A DNA stretch of 64,000 nt from Sphingomonas morindae (GTDB taxonomy: Bacteria > Pseudomonadota > Alphaproteobacteria > Sphingomonadales > Sphingomonadaceae), in assembly GCF_023822065.1 (NCBI RefSeq), contig NZ_CP084930.1:248001-312000 (forward strand), written 5' to 3'. Position 1 is the stretch's first letter. Every line of letters starts with the position of its first letter. The translations under genes and the position numbers were made by a program. The notes under the pieces were generated by a model. The model had not been told where the DNA came from, made no database searches, and was given only the letters and a program-made list of their open reading frames with translations. Below, piece by piece: positions 21,398-28,097 of the stretch.

Positions 21398-21420
21398 ATC
21401 GATAGCTATACCCTATCGAT
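21398..21420. promoter_or_regulatory. LysR-type operator touching the regulator start codon
   Basis: ATCGATAG (21398-21405) and CTATCGAT (21413-21420) form a perfect 8-bp inverted repeat with a 7-bp spacer. It contains the T-N11-A pattern (T21403, A21415) typical of LysR-family boxes. It ends one base before the ATG at 21422 and overlaps a TATACC that could be a -10 element. Bound protein would block the promoter and initiation region, which suggests autorepression. Confidence 0.6.
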
Positions 21421-21421
21421 C

Positions 21422-22306
21422 ATGGAGCTTCGCCACCTGCGCTACTTCGTCTGCGTCGCCGAGCAGCTGCATTTCGGCCGCGCGGCGGGGCAGCTCGGCA
21501 TTTCGCAGCCGCCGCTCAGCCAGCAGATCCGCCTGCTGGAACAGGAGCTGGGCGTCGCCCTGTTCGAGCGCTCCAGCCGCCGCGTGCGGCTTACCGAGGC
21601 GGGCACGCTGTTTCTGGACGAGGCGCGCGCCACGCTCGCCCAGGCCGATCGCGCGATCGGCGCGGCGCGGCGGGCGCAGCAGGGCGAGCTTGGCCGCGTG
21701 GCGATCGGCCTTTTGCCCTCGGCCTTGTTCGCCGCGCCCGTATCCGCCGCGCTGGCGCGCTTCCGGCGCGACCATCCCGATGTGCATCTCGATGTCGGCG
21801 AGGTGAGCCTCGCCGCGCAACGCGCCGGGCTGAGCGCGGGCACGCTCGATATCGGTCTCGCCCACAGCCACCGCGCGCCGCGCCTCGGCGACGCCTTCAC
21901 CGCGACCCGCCTCGCCGAATCGGCGATGATCGTCGCGCTGCCCGAGGATCACGCGCTCGCCGGCGAGACGGGTCCGCTTGCGCTGGCCGCGCTGCGCGAT
22001 CTGCCCATGGTCCATTATCCCTATGACGGCGAAGGCTTTCTGGCCGATCTGCGGGCGCTGTTCGAACGCGCCGGGGTGGAGCCGCGCATGGGGCAGGAAG
22101 CGCGCGAGCTGTCCACCCTGCTCGGGCTGGTGGCGGCGGGGCTCGGCTTCTCGATCCTGCCCGCGCCCTTGCGCCGGCTCGCGCTCGATACGGTCTGCTA
22201 TCGGCCGCTCGCCGATGCCGGCGCCTCGACCAGCCTCTGGCTGCTCCATCCCTTCCGCCCGCGTCCCGCCGCCGCGCGACTGCTGGCGCTGCTCCAGGCC
22301 GGCTGA
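21422..22306 (+). CDS. LysR-family transcriptional regulator
   Basis: DNA-binding regulator with an N-terminal winged helix-turn-helix (residues 1-60: MELRHLRYFVCVAEQLHFGR, LGISQPPLSQQIRLLEQELG) and a C-terminal periplasmic-binding-like effector domain (about 90-290). The 294-aa length is normal. The start MELRHLRYFV is the family norm; an in-frame ATG at 21383 would place the palindrome inside the gene. No Shine-Dalgarno precedes 21422, so the message may be leaderless. The stop overlaps the next glycosyltransferase ATG (TGATG), implying cotranscription. The effector is unknown. Confidence 0.92.
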   Translation: MELRHLRYFVCVAEQLHFGRAAGQLGISQPPLSQQIRLLEQELGVALFERSSRRVRLTEAGTLFLDEARATLAQADRAIGAARRAQQGELGRVAIGLLPSALFAAPVSAALARFRRDHPDVHLDVGEVSLAAQRAGLSAGTLDIGLAHSHRAPRLGDAFTATRLAESAMIVALPEDHALAGETGPLALAALRDLPMVHYPYDGEGFLADLRALFERAGVEPRMGQEARELSTLLGLVAAGLGFSILPAPLRRLALDTVCYRPLADAGASTSLWLLHPFRPRPAAARLLALLQAG

Positions 22307-23400
22307 TGCGGCGGCCCGCCTCGATCGCGATCGCGCTGCACGATCTGCCGCTGGGCGGCACCGAGCGGATCGCGCTGCGGCTGGCGCGCGGCTGGCGCGA
22401 TCAGGGCGTCGCGGTGACGCTGCTGTGCGGCGATCCGCGCGGGCCGATGCGCGCGCTGCTGCCCGAGGGCGTGCGGCTGCTGCCGCTGGATCCGCCGATC
22501 CCGCGCGGCTGGGGCGCGCGCCGCCGCCTCGCCACGGCCATGGCGCGCGCGCTCGCGGCGGCGCCGGTGGACGCCTGCTTTATCCCGGGCAATTATCACT
22601 GGCCACTGGTGCCCGCGCTGGCCGGCCTGCCCGCCGCCATCCGGCCGGCGCTGCTCGTCCAGATCAGCTCGCCGCTGGTGCTGCCGCAGCGGCGCGGCCT
22701 TCGCCAGGCCTGGTTCGAGCAGCGGATGCGCCGCCGGCTGGCCGGCGCCACCCGCTGCATCGCGATGGACGCGGACGGTCGCCGCGAGGCGGACCGTATT
22801 CTCGGCCGCGCCATCACCCGCGTCGTGCCGCTGCCCGCGCTCGATCCCGATGCGCCACCACCCCGCCCCGCCCCGGCCGCGCCGCACCTGCTCGCCGCTG
22901 GGCGCTTCATCCGGCAAAAGGGGTTCGACGTGCTGATCGAGGCGCTCGCCCGGCTGCGCCGCCCCGAAATCCGCCTCACCCTGGCGGGCGGGGGCCCCGA
23001 GGACGCGGCGCTGCGCGCGCTCGCGGCGGCGCGCGGCGTCGCCGGGCAGATCCGCTTCGCCGGCATCGTGCCCGATATCCGGCCGCTGCTGGATGCCGCG
23101 CGCCTGTTCGTCATGCCCTCGCGCTTCGAGGGCTATGGCGCCGTCATCCCCGAGGCGCTCGGCGCCGGGCGCGCGGTCGTCGCCACCCGGATTACGCCGG
23201 CGGCGCGCGATCTGCTGGGCGATCCGGCAACGGGGCTGATGGTGCCGCCCGGCGATCCGGCCGCGCTCGCCATCGCCATCGCCGAAGCGCTGGCGATGCC
23301 GCCGCCCGATCCTGCGCGGCTCGCGGCGGGGGTGGCGGCCTATCGGCTCGATCGCGGCGCGCCCGCCTATCTCGCTGCGCTGGCGGAGGCGATGGCGTGA
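22306..23400 (+). CDS. GT4-family glycosyltransferase
   Basis: Predicted cytosolic retaining glycosyltransferase of the GT-B fold. The 364-aa product has the N-terminal acceptor-side motif LPLGGTERIALRLARGW and the C-terminal donor domain with AAGRFIRQKGFDVLIEAL, TLAGGGPEDAALRAL and the E-x7-E region SRFEGYGAVIPEALGAG. Donor and acceptor cannot be named. It starts in the LysR stop codon and ends in the next gene's start (TGATG both times), so all three are probably translated from one message. The region is Ala/Arg-rich like its surroundings and shows no clear sign of recent transfer. Confidence 0.88.
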   Translation: MRRPASIAIALHDLPLGGTERIALRLARGWRDQGVAVTLLCGDPRGPMRALLPEGVRLLPLDPPIPRGWGARRRLATAMARALAAAPVDACFIPGNYHWPLVPALAGLPAAIRPALLVQISSPLVLPQRRGLRQAWFEQRMRRRLAGATRCIAMDADGRREADRILGRAITRVVPLPALDPDAPPPRPAPAAPHLLAAGRFIRQKGFDVLIEALARLRRPEIRLTLAGGGPEDAALRALAAARGVAGQIRFAGIVPDIRPLLDAARLFVMPSRFEGYGAVIPEALGAGRAVVATRITPAARDLLGDPATGLMVPPGDPAALAIAIAEALAMPPPDPARLAAGVAAYRLDRGAPAYLAALAEAMA

Positions 23401-24452
23401 TGCGGCTCGCTTATGTCATCAACTCGGTGGAGGGCGGCGGCGCGGCCCTGCCCGTGCCGGCCTTGTCCGAGGTGCTGCGCGCCGCCGGCGTGGAGATGAC
23501 GGTGCTCGCCCTCACCCGGCGCGACGGCCGCGCGCTGCCGGCGATGGCGGCGGCGGGGCTGGCGGTGCGCGTACGGTCCGGCGGGCTGACCGATCATGGC
23601 GCCGCGCTGCGCTGGCTCGATCGCGAGATCGCCGCGCTCGGCGCCACCCATATCTGGACGTCGCTCAGCCGCGCCACCCTGCTCGGCCAGCTGGTGGGGC
23701 TGAGGCGGCGCCTGCCGGTGGCGAGCTGGCAGCACGCCGCCTGGCTCCGCCCCGCCAATCTTCGCCTGCTCCGCGCCACGCGGCGGCTCTCCGCCATCTG
23801 GGTGGCCGATTCCGATGCGGTCGCGCGCTTCGCCACCGAGCGCATGGGCGTGCCGGCGGACCGGCTGATGCGGTGGCCGATCTTCCGCGCCGATGCCGAG
23901 GCGCCCCGCGCGCGGCCGTGGCGGCCGGGCGAGCCGGTGCGGATCGGCAGCCTCGGCCGGCTCCACCCGGTCAAGGGCTATGATGTGCTGGCCGAGGCGC
24001 TGCGCCGGCTCCCGCCGGGCCTTCCCCCGATCATCACGACGATCGCCGGCGAAGGCGCGGCGCGGCCGGCGCTGGAGGCGGCGGGCGGTCTGGCGCTGCC
24101 GGGCTATGCCGAGCGGCCGGGCGAGTGGCTGGCGGCGCTGCACCTCTATGTGCAGCCGTCACGCTCGGAGGGCTTCTGCGTCGCCGCGCACGAGGCGATG
24201 CAGGCCGGCCTGCCGGTGCTGGGCAGCGAAGTCGGCGAGATGGCGTTCAGCATCGTCGACGGCGCCACCGGCCGGCTGGTGCCGCCGGGCGATCCCGCCG
24301 CCCTGGCGGCGGCGCTCGCCGATCTGCTCGCTGAGCCCGAACGGCTGGCCGCGCTCGGCACGGCGGCGCGGGCGCGCGTGCTGGAGCGCTACGCGCCCGC
24401 GCGGTTCGAGGCCGCCGGCCGCGCTATCGTCGCGCGCCTCGCGGCGCTCTGA
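23400..24452 (+). CDS. GT4-family glycosyltransferase
   Basis: Second GT-B glycosyltransferase of the island, 350 aa. N-terminal domain: YVINSVEGGGAALPVPALS. Donor domain: IGSLGRLHPVKGYDVLAEAL, then TTIAGEGAARPALEAAGG and the E-x7-E region SRSEGFCVAAHEAMQAGLP. The frame is open far upstream, but ATG 23400 overlapping the previous stop gives the right family N-terminus. It probably acts sequentially with the preceding enzyme on a lipid-linked glycan or glycolipid. Its last 29 nt overlap the convergent beta-propeller gene. Confidence 0.88.
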   Translation: MRLAYVINSVEGGGAALPVPALSEVLRAAGVEMTVLALTRRDGRALPAMAAAGLAVRVRSGGLTDHGAALRWLDREIAALGATHIWTSLSRATLLGQLVGLRRRLPVASWQHAAWLRPANLRLLRATRRLSAIWVADSDAVARFATERMGVPADRLMRWPIFRADAEAPRARPWRPGEPVRIGSLGRLHPVKGYDVLAEALRRLPPGLPPIITTIAGEGAARPALEAAGGLALPGYAERPGEWLAALHLYVQPSRSEGFCVAAHEAMQAGLPVLGSEVGEMAFSIVDGATGRLVPPGDPAALAAALADLLAEPERLAALGTAARARVLERYAPARFEAAGRAIVARLAAL

Positions 24453-25311
24453 GGCTGCGCAGCGCCAGCACCCCCACCGAATAGGGGGTGAGCGTGATGC
24501 GCTTGGCGTCGAACAGCGTCTGGTCGCCCATCGCCGCCAGCGTGTGGAAGCCGCGGCGATACGGCGCCAGCGCCGGCGGCACCGCCAGCGGCGCGCCCAG
24601 ATCTGTCTCGATCCGGTCCGTATCGAGACGGGTCAGGCGCAGCGGCCGGATCGCCGCGCCATAGGTGCGCACGCAATCCTGCACCGGCAGCACCCATTGC
24701 CCGTCGAGCCGCAGCGGCGTGCCCCCCGGCCGCGCGCCTTCCGCGCCGCTGCGGATCGGATTGCCGGGATGCGGCCGCCACGGCCCGGTCAGCGCTTCGG
24801 CGAAGGCGCAGTGCAGCCGGTCGGTCAGCGCGGGCGTGTAGAAGAGCCACCACAGCCCGTTCTCGAAGAACAGCGTGGGATCGACCGCCACGGCATCGAG
24901 CGCGATCTCCGCCGCCGCCTCCCAGCGCCGGGGAAACTCCACCGCGCGATAGAGCGTCAGCCGGCCCGAGCGATAGGCCTCGGGCAGCATCCAGATCGCG
25001 CCCTCCGCCTCGAACACGAAGGGATAGGAAAGATGCCAGGGCGTGCGCAGCACCGTGGCGCGCTCGGCCACGTGACCGCCCTCCAGCCGCAGCCAGTCGA
25101 TCACGCCATGGCGATCCCGATAGTCATAGCGTTCGGCAAAGACATGGCGCACCCCGTCGCGCACCAACGCGAAGGGATCGGCGAGAAAGCACATGCCGGG
25201 CTCGGGCGGCAGCAGCCGCCACGCGAAATCCGCCAGCCCGCCGGCGCGCACCACCGCATCGATCGGCGCGTCGATGACGCCGACGCGCCAGATGTCCCGC
25301 GCCAGCCCCAA
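24424..25311 (-). CDS. Beta-propeller glycosyltransferase-like protein (glucosamine inositolphosphorylceramide transferase family)
   Basis: The 295-aa product matches the five-bladed propeller-like domain found in proteins annotated as glucosamine inositolphosphorylceramide transferase family. Motifs in order: CFLADPFAL, HVFAERYDYRDRHGVI, HLSYPFVFE, VDPTLFFENGLWWLFY, GPWRPHPGNPIRSG, ARPGGT and LPVQDCVRTYG. Bacterial members sit in glycan loci and probably modify a sugar or lipid. The only available start is TTG 25311, separated from the upstream TGA by one codon in the same frame. It therefore depends on translational coupling or is really the C-terminal domain of a longer protein. Sphingolipid involvement is speculative. 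Confidence 0.72.
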   Translation of the reverse strand: MGLARDIWRVGVIDAPIDAVVRAGGLADFAWRLLPPEPGMCFLADPFALVRDGVRHVFAERYDYRDRHGVIDWLRLEGGHVAERATVLRTPWHLSYPFVFEAEGAIWMLPEAYRSGRLTLYRAVEFPRRWEAAAEIALDAVAVDPTLFFENGLWWLFYTPALTDRLHCAFAEALTGPWRPHPGNPIRSGAEGARPGGTPLRLDGQWVLPVQDCVRTYGAAIRPLRLTRLDTDRIETDLGAPLAVPPALAPYRRGFHTLAAMGDQTLFDAKRITLTPYSVGVLALRSLRAPRGARR

Positions 25312-25314
25312 GGA

Positions 25315-26535
25315 TCAGGCGGCCACGCGGCTCGGACGAAGCGGCCGCGCCGAAGCCGGGCGCAGCGGCGCCACCGACGCCGCCGGGCGGCCCAGCGCCC
25401 CCAGCACCGCGCGCGCCGCGCGCTCGGCCGAGGGCTCGTCGGTCAGATCGAAGCTGCGCGCCACCAGCTCTTCCTGCACCGCGCGATAACGGTCATGCTC
25501 GGCGAAGGCGCGGTCCAGCGCCGTGCCGAGTTCGGCCGCATCGCGGATCACCGGGCCGGCCTGCCAGTGCGTGTAGCTGGCATTGCCCTGCCAGTCGGTG
25601 TCGTGCGCGTCGAGGAACAGACAGGGGCGCGGCTGGATGAGGAATTCATAGACCTGGCTCGACACGTCACCGAGATAGAGATCGGCCGCGCGGGTATAGC
25701 TCATGTCGGTGCTCGCGGTGCTGCCGAGATCGACATGGATGTTGGGCGCGCGCAGCACCGCCGGATCGATCACGCCCGGCCGGTCGATCCGCAGCCGGTC
25801 GATCGTCAGCACCGCGCGGCGGTGGAACAGCATCACGTGCGGCGCGAAGATGAGATTGTAGCGATCGTCGCGCAGGAAATGCGCCAGCACCGCCCGGCCC
25901 TGCTTGAACCAGGAGGAAAGATGCGGCGAAAGATGCGGATTGTAGAGCACGGTCGGCTTGCCGTTGCCCGCGAAGCGCAGCGCCGGCCGGCCCGGCGGCA
26001 GATCGAATTTGGGATAGCCGACCACCGTCATCCGCTCCTCGGGCACGCCCGCCTCCGCCGCCAGCCGGGCGCGGATCTTCTCGCCCGAGACGAGCACATG
26101 ATCGAACGCCGCGCTCGCCTTGTCGAACCCGATCGCGCGATCGCCCGCGCCGTGGCGGGTGTGAATCAGGCGCAGATCGTGCAATCCGTAGCGGCTTTTA
26201 AGCAAAAGCGACGTCTTTTCGGCCACGATCAGCGCGTCCAGCGACCGAAACAGGTCCAGATTGTCGCGCAGCACGCCGATCTTGCGCACCGGCACCACCG
26301 CTTCCAGGCAGCGCGCCGCGAAGCGCGTGAAGGGCCGCCGCACGTCCAGCTCGCACAGCGGCAGCGTGACGCCCGCCACCGCCATCAGCCGCTCCACCTC
26401 GGCGGTGAGGCGCGGATGGCCGGTGAGGATCACCAGCTCGAGCGCCGGCGCCATCCGTCGCAGCGCAAAGGCGATCGGCAGCGCGTGCGCCACCTGATGC
26501 ACCTGATCATGGTTGAACAGAAAGCCAATCTTCAT
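25315..26535 (-). CDS. CDP-glycerol glycerophosphotransferase (TagF)-like glycosyl/phosphotransferase
   Basis: The 406-aa product looks like a GT-B protein of the TagF-like group. It has an N-terminal domain (MKIGFLFNHDQVHQVAHALP), the DALIVAEKTSLLL and IHTRHGAGDRAIG segments, VVGYPKFD, TVLYNPHLSPHLSSW, then DMSYTRAADLYLGDVSSQVY. The last is the usual active-site-side motif (DxSS). In TagF this region polymerises glycerol phosphate; Gram-negative relatives build capsule or surface phosphoglycans. The C-terminal 25 residues are Pro/Ala/Arg-rich like a linker. A GGGGGGG tract precedes ATG 26535. One in-frame TGA separates it from the propeller gene. Confidence 0.75.
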   Translation of the reverse strand: MKIGFLFNHDQVHQVAHALPIAFALRRMAPALELVILTGHPRLTAEVERLMAVAGVTLPLCELDVRRPFTRFAARCLEAVVPVRKIGVLRDNLDLFRSLDALIVAEKTSLLLKSRYGLHDLRLIHTRHGAGDRAIGFDKASAAFDHVLVSGEKIRARLAAEAGVPEERMTVVGYPKFDLPPGRPALRFAGNGKPTVLYNPHLSPHLSSWFKQGRAVLAHFLRDDRYNLIFAPHVMLFHRRAVLTIDRLRIDRPGVIDPAVLRAPNIHVDLGSTASTDMSYTRAADLYLGDVSSQVYEFLIQPRPCLFLDAHDTDWQGNASYTHWQAGPVIRDAAELGTALDRAFAEHDRYRAVQEELVARSFDLTDEPSAERAARAVLGALGRPAASVAPLRPASARPLRPSRVAA

Positions 26536-26680
26536 AAACCCCCCCGGGCTCACCGGATGCGCATATCCTAGTCGCGGCCGGGCCACCAGTGGGTGGGCTC
26601 CGGCTTAAATCCGCTTAACCTCCGGATATGTCGGTTCGTGGATGCATTGCCGGCGGCGACGCGATAGGGCGCGCGGCGCG

Positions 26681-28024
26681 ATGACCGAACCCGTTCCGCC
26701 CGCCCCCGCCCCGGCGCCCGCTCTCTCGGGCACGGCACCGCCGCCGCAGGGTCTGCGGCGCGTGCTGGCCAATCTCGCCCATCTGCTCGGCGGCAAGGCG
26801 GCGGCGGGGCTGATGAGCCTGGTGTATCTCGTGCTGGTGGCGCGCACGCTGGGTGTCCGCGATTACGGCATTCTGGTGCTGATCAACGGCTATGTCGTGT
26901 TCATCGGATCGGTGCTCGCCTTTTCGGGCTTTCACGGCGTTGTCCGCTACGGCAGCCTCGCTCTGGCGCGGGGCGACGCACCCGCGCTCGCCCGGCTGGT
27001 GCGGCTGATGACGGTGATCGAGCTCGGCTGCGGCCTGTTCGCCATCCTCGTGGCGGCGCTGCTGGTGCCGATCGTCGGGCCGCGCTTCGGCTGGCCGCCC
27101 GAGGCGCTGCGGCTGGCGCTGCCCTATAGCCTGGCGGTGATCGCCACGGTCCGCGCCACGCCGCAGGGCCTGCTCCAGATCGCCGGCCGCTTCGATCTGA
27201 TCGGCCTGCACCAGGCGGTGTCGCCCGTGGTGCGGCTGATCGGCGCGCTGCTCGCCTGGGCGCTGGGCGCGGGCCTGCCCGGCTTCCTGCTCGTCTGGTT
27301 CGTCTCGGCGCTGGCCGAAGGCGTGGCGATGTGGCTGCTGGGGCTGATCGCGTGGCGGCGGCTGACCGCGCGCGCCCCGCTCGCCGGGCCCTGGCGGGGC
27401 GGCGGCGAGCCGGGCTTCGGCCGCTTCATCCTGGTCACCAATTTCGACATCACGCTGCGCGAACTCGCGCCCAATCTCGCGCCGCTGACGGTGGGCTGGC
27501 TGCTCGGCCCCGCCGCCGCCGGCCTCTTCACCCTCGCCCAACGCGCCACCACCGCGCTCCAGCAGCCGGCGGTGCTGCTCGCCCAGGCGAGCTATTCGGT
27601 GCTGGCCGATCTCGTCGCGCAGCGGCGGCTGGCGCTGCTGCGGACGACCGTGTGGCGATCGGCGGGGCTCGCGCTGGCGGTGGCGGTGCCCTTCGTCGCG
27701 GCGCTGGCGCTGGCCGCGGGCGGGCTGCTGCCGCTGATCGGCGGCCGCAGCTTTCATGGCGGGGTGGCGCTTGTCACCCTGCTCGCCTTTGCGCGCGGGC
27801 TCGGGCTGGTCGCCGCGCCGATCGGCGCCGGGCTCACCGCGCTGGGCCTGCCGCAACGCTCGGCGGCGGCCACATTGGTCGCCAATCTCGCGCTCTATCC
27901 GTTGCTGCCGCTGCTGATCCTGATCGACGGGATCAACGGCGCCGGCTGGCACGCGCTCGGCCAGAATCTGGTCGCGGCGCTGCTGCTCGCCTTCTTCTTC
28001 CGGCGCGACAGCCACGCCGCTTAG
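26681..28024 (+). CDS. Wzx-type polysaccharide flippase
   Basis: Predicted inner-membrane MOP-superfamily transporter that flips a lipid-linked glycan to the periplasm. The 447-aa product is hydrophobic throughout with about 12-14 helices and begins with VLANLAHLLGGKAAAGLMSL, then VYLVLVARTLGVRDYG, typical of this family. ATG 26681 is chosen over an in-frame ATG at 26642 because it starts nearer the conserved region; both lack a strong ribosome-binding site. It diverges from the TagF-like gene. With the neighbouring transferases it suggests an exported glycan, though no Wzy polymerase or initiating transferase is visible. Confidence 0.85.
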   Translation: MTEPVPPAPAPAPALSGTAPPPQGLRRVLANLAHLLGGKAAAGLMSLVYLVLVARTLGVRDYGILVLINGYVVFIGSVLAFSGFHGVVRYGSLALARGDAPALARLVRLMTVIELGCGLFAILVAALLVPIVGPRFGWPPEALRLALPYSLAVIATVRATPQGLLQIAGRFDLIGLHQAVSPVVRLIGALLAWALGAGLPGFLLVWFVSALAEGVAMWLLGLIAWRRLTARAPLAGPWRGGGEPGFGRFILVTNFDITLRELAPNLAPLTVGWLLGPAAAGLFTLAQRATTALQQPAVLLAQASYSVLADLVAQRRLALLRTTVWRSAGLALAVAVPFVAALALAAGGLLPLIGGRSFHGGVALVTLLAFARGLGLVAAPIGAGLTALGLPQRSAAATLVANLALYPLLPLLILIDGINGAGWHALGQNLVAALLLAFFFRRDSHAA

Positions 28025-28029
28025 ACTGA

Positions 28030-28054
28030 GCCGCCGATTGACCCCATCGGCGGC
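28030..28054. terminator. 9-bp stem-loop after the flippase gene
   Basis: GCCGCCGAT (28030-28038) and ATCGGCGGC (28046-28054) form a perfect stem around a 7-nt loop, 6 bp after the flippase stop. The position fits a terminator separating it from the GDSL autotransporter, but no U-tract follows. Confidence 0.45.
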
Positions 28055-28097
28055 CCAAGCGATAGCCTTGCGCAACAAAAGGACTCAGGAGAGGCGT

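Larger units (their letters stand above)
20694..21421. other. 728-bp gene-free region
   Basis: The only stretch above 300 bp without a convincing gene. Its left third (about 20730-20950) is AT-richer and holds the probable TonB-receptor promoter and the palindrome GAATC-ACAA-GATTC (20883-20896). The right part has the inverted repeat GACTC-CGGT-GAGTC (21201-21214), a direct repeat GACTCGCG (near 21185 and 21236), and the LysR operator. Short open frames inside have no good ribosome-binding sites or protein-like composition. A small RNA is possible but cannot be shown. Confidence 0.6.

Noticed and set aside
23893-26571. An 892-codon plus-strand frame antisense to the TagF-like and propeller genes
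   Set aside because: No conserved features; both minus-strand proteins have recognisable family motifs.
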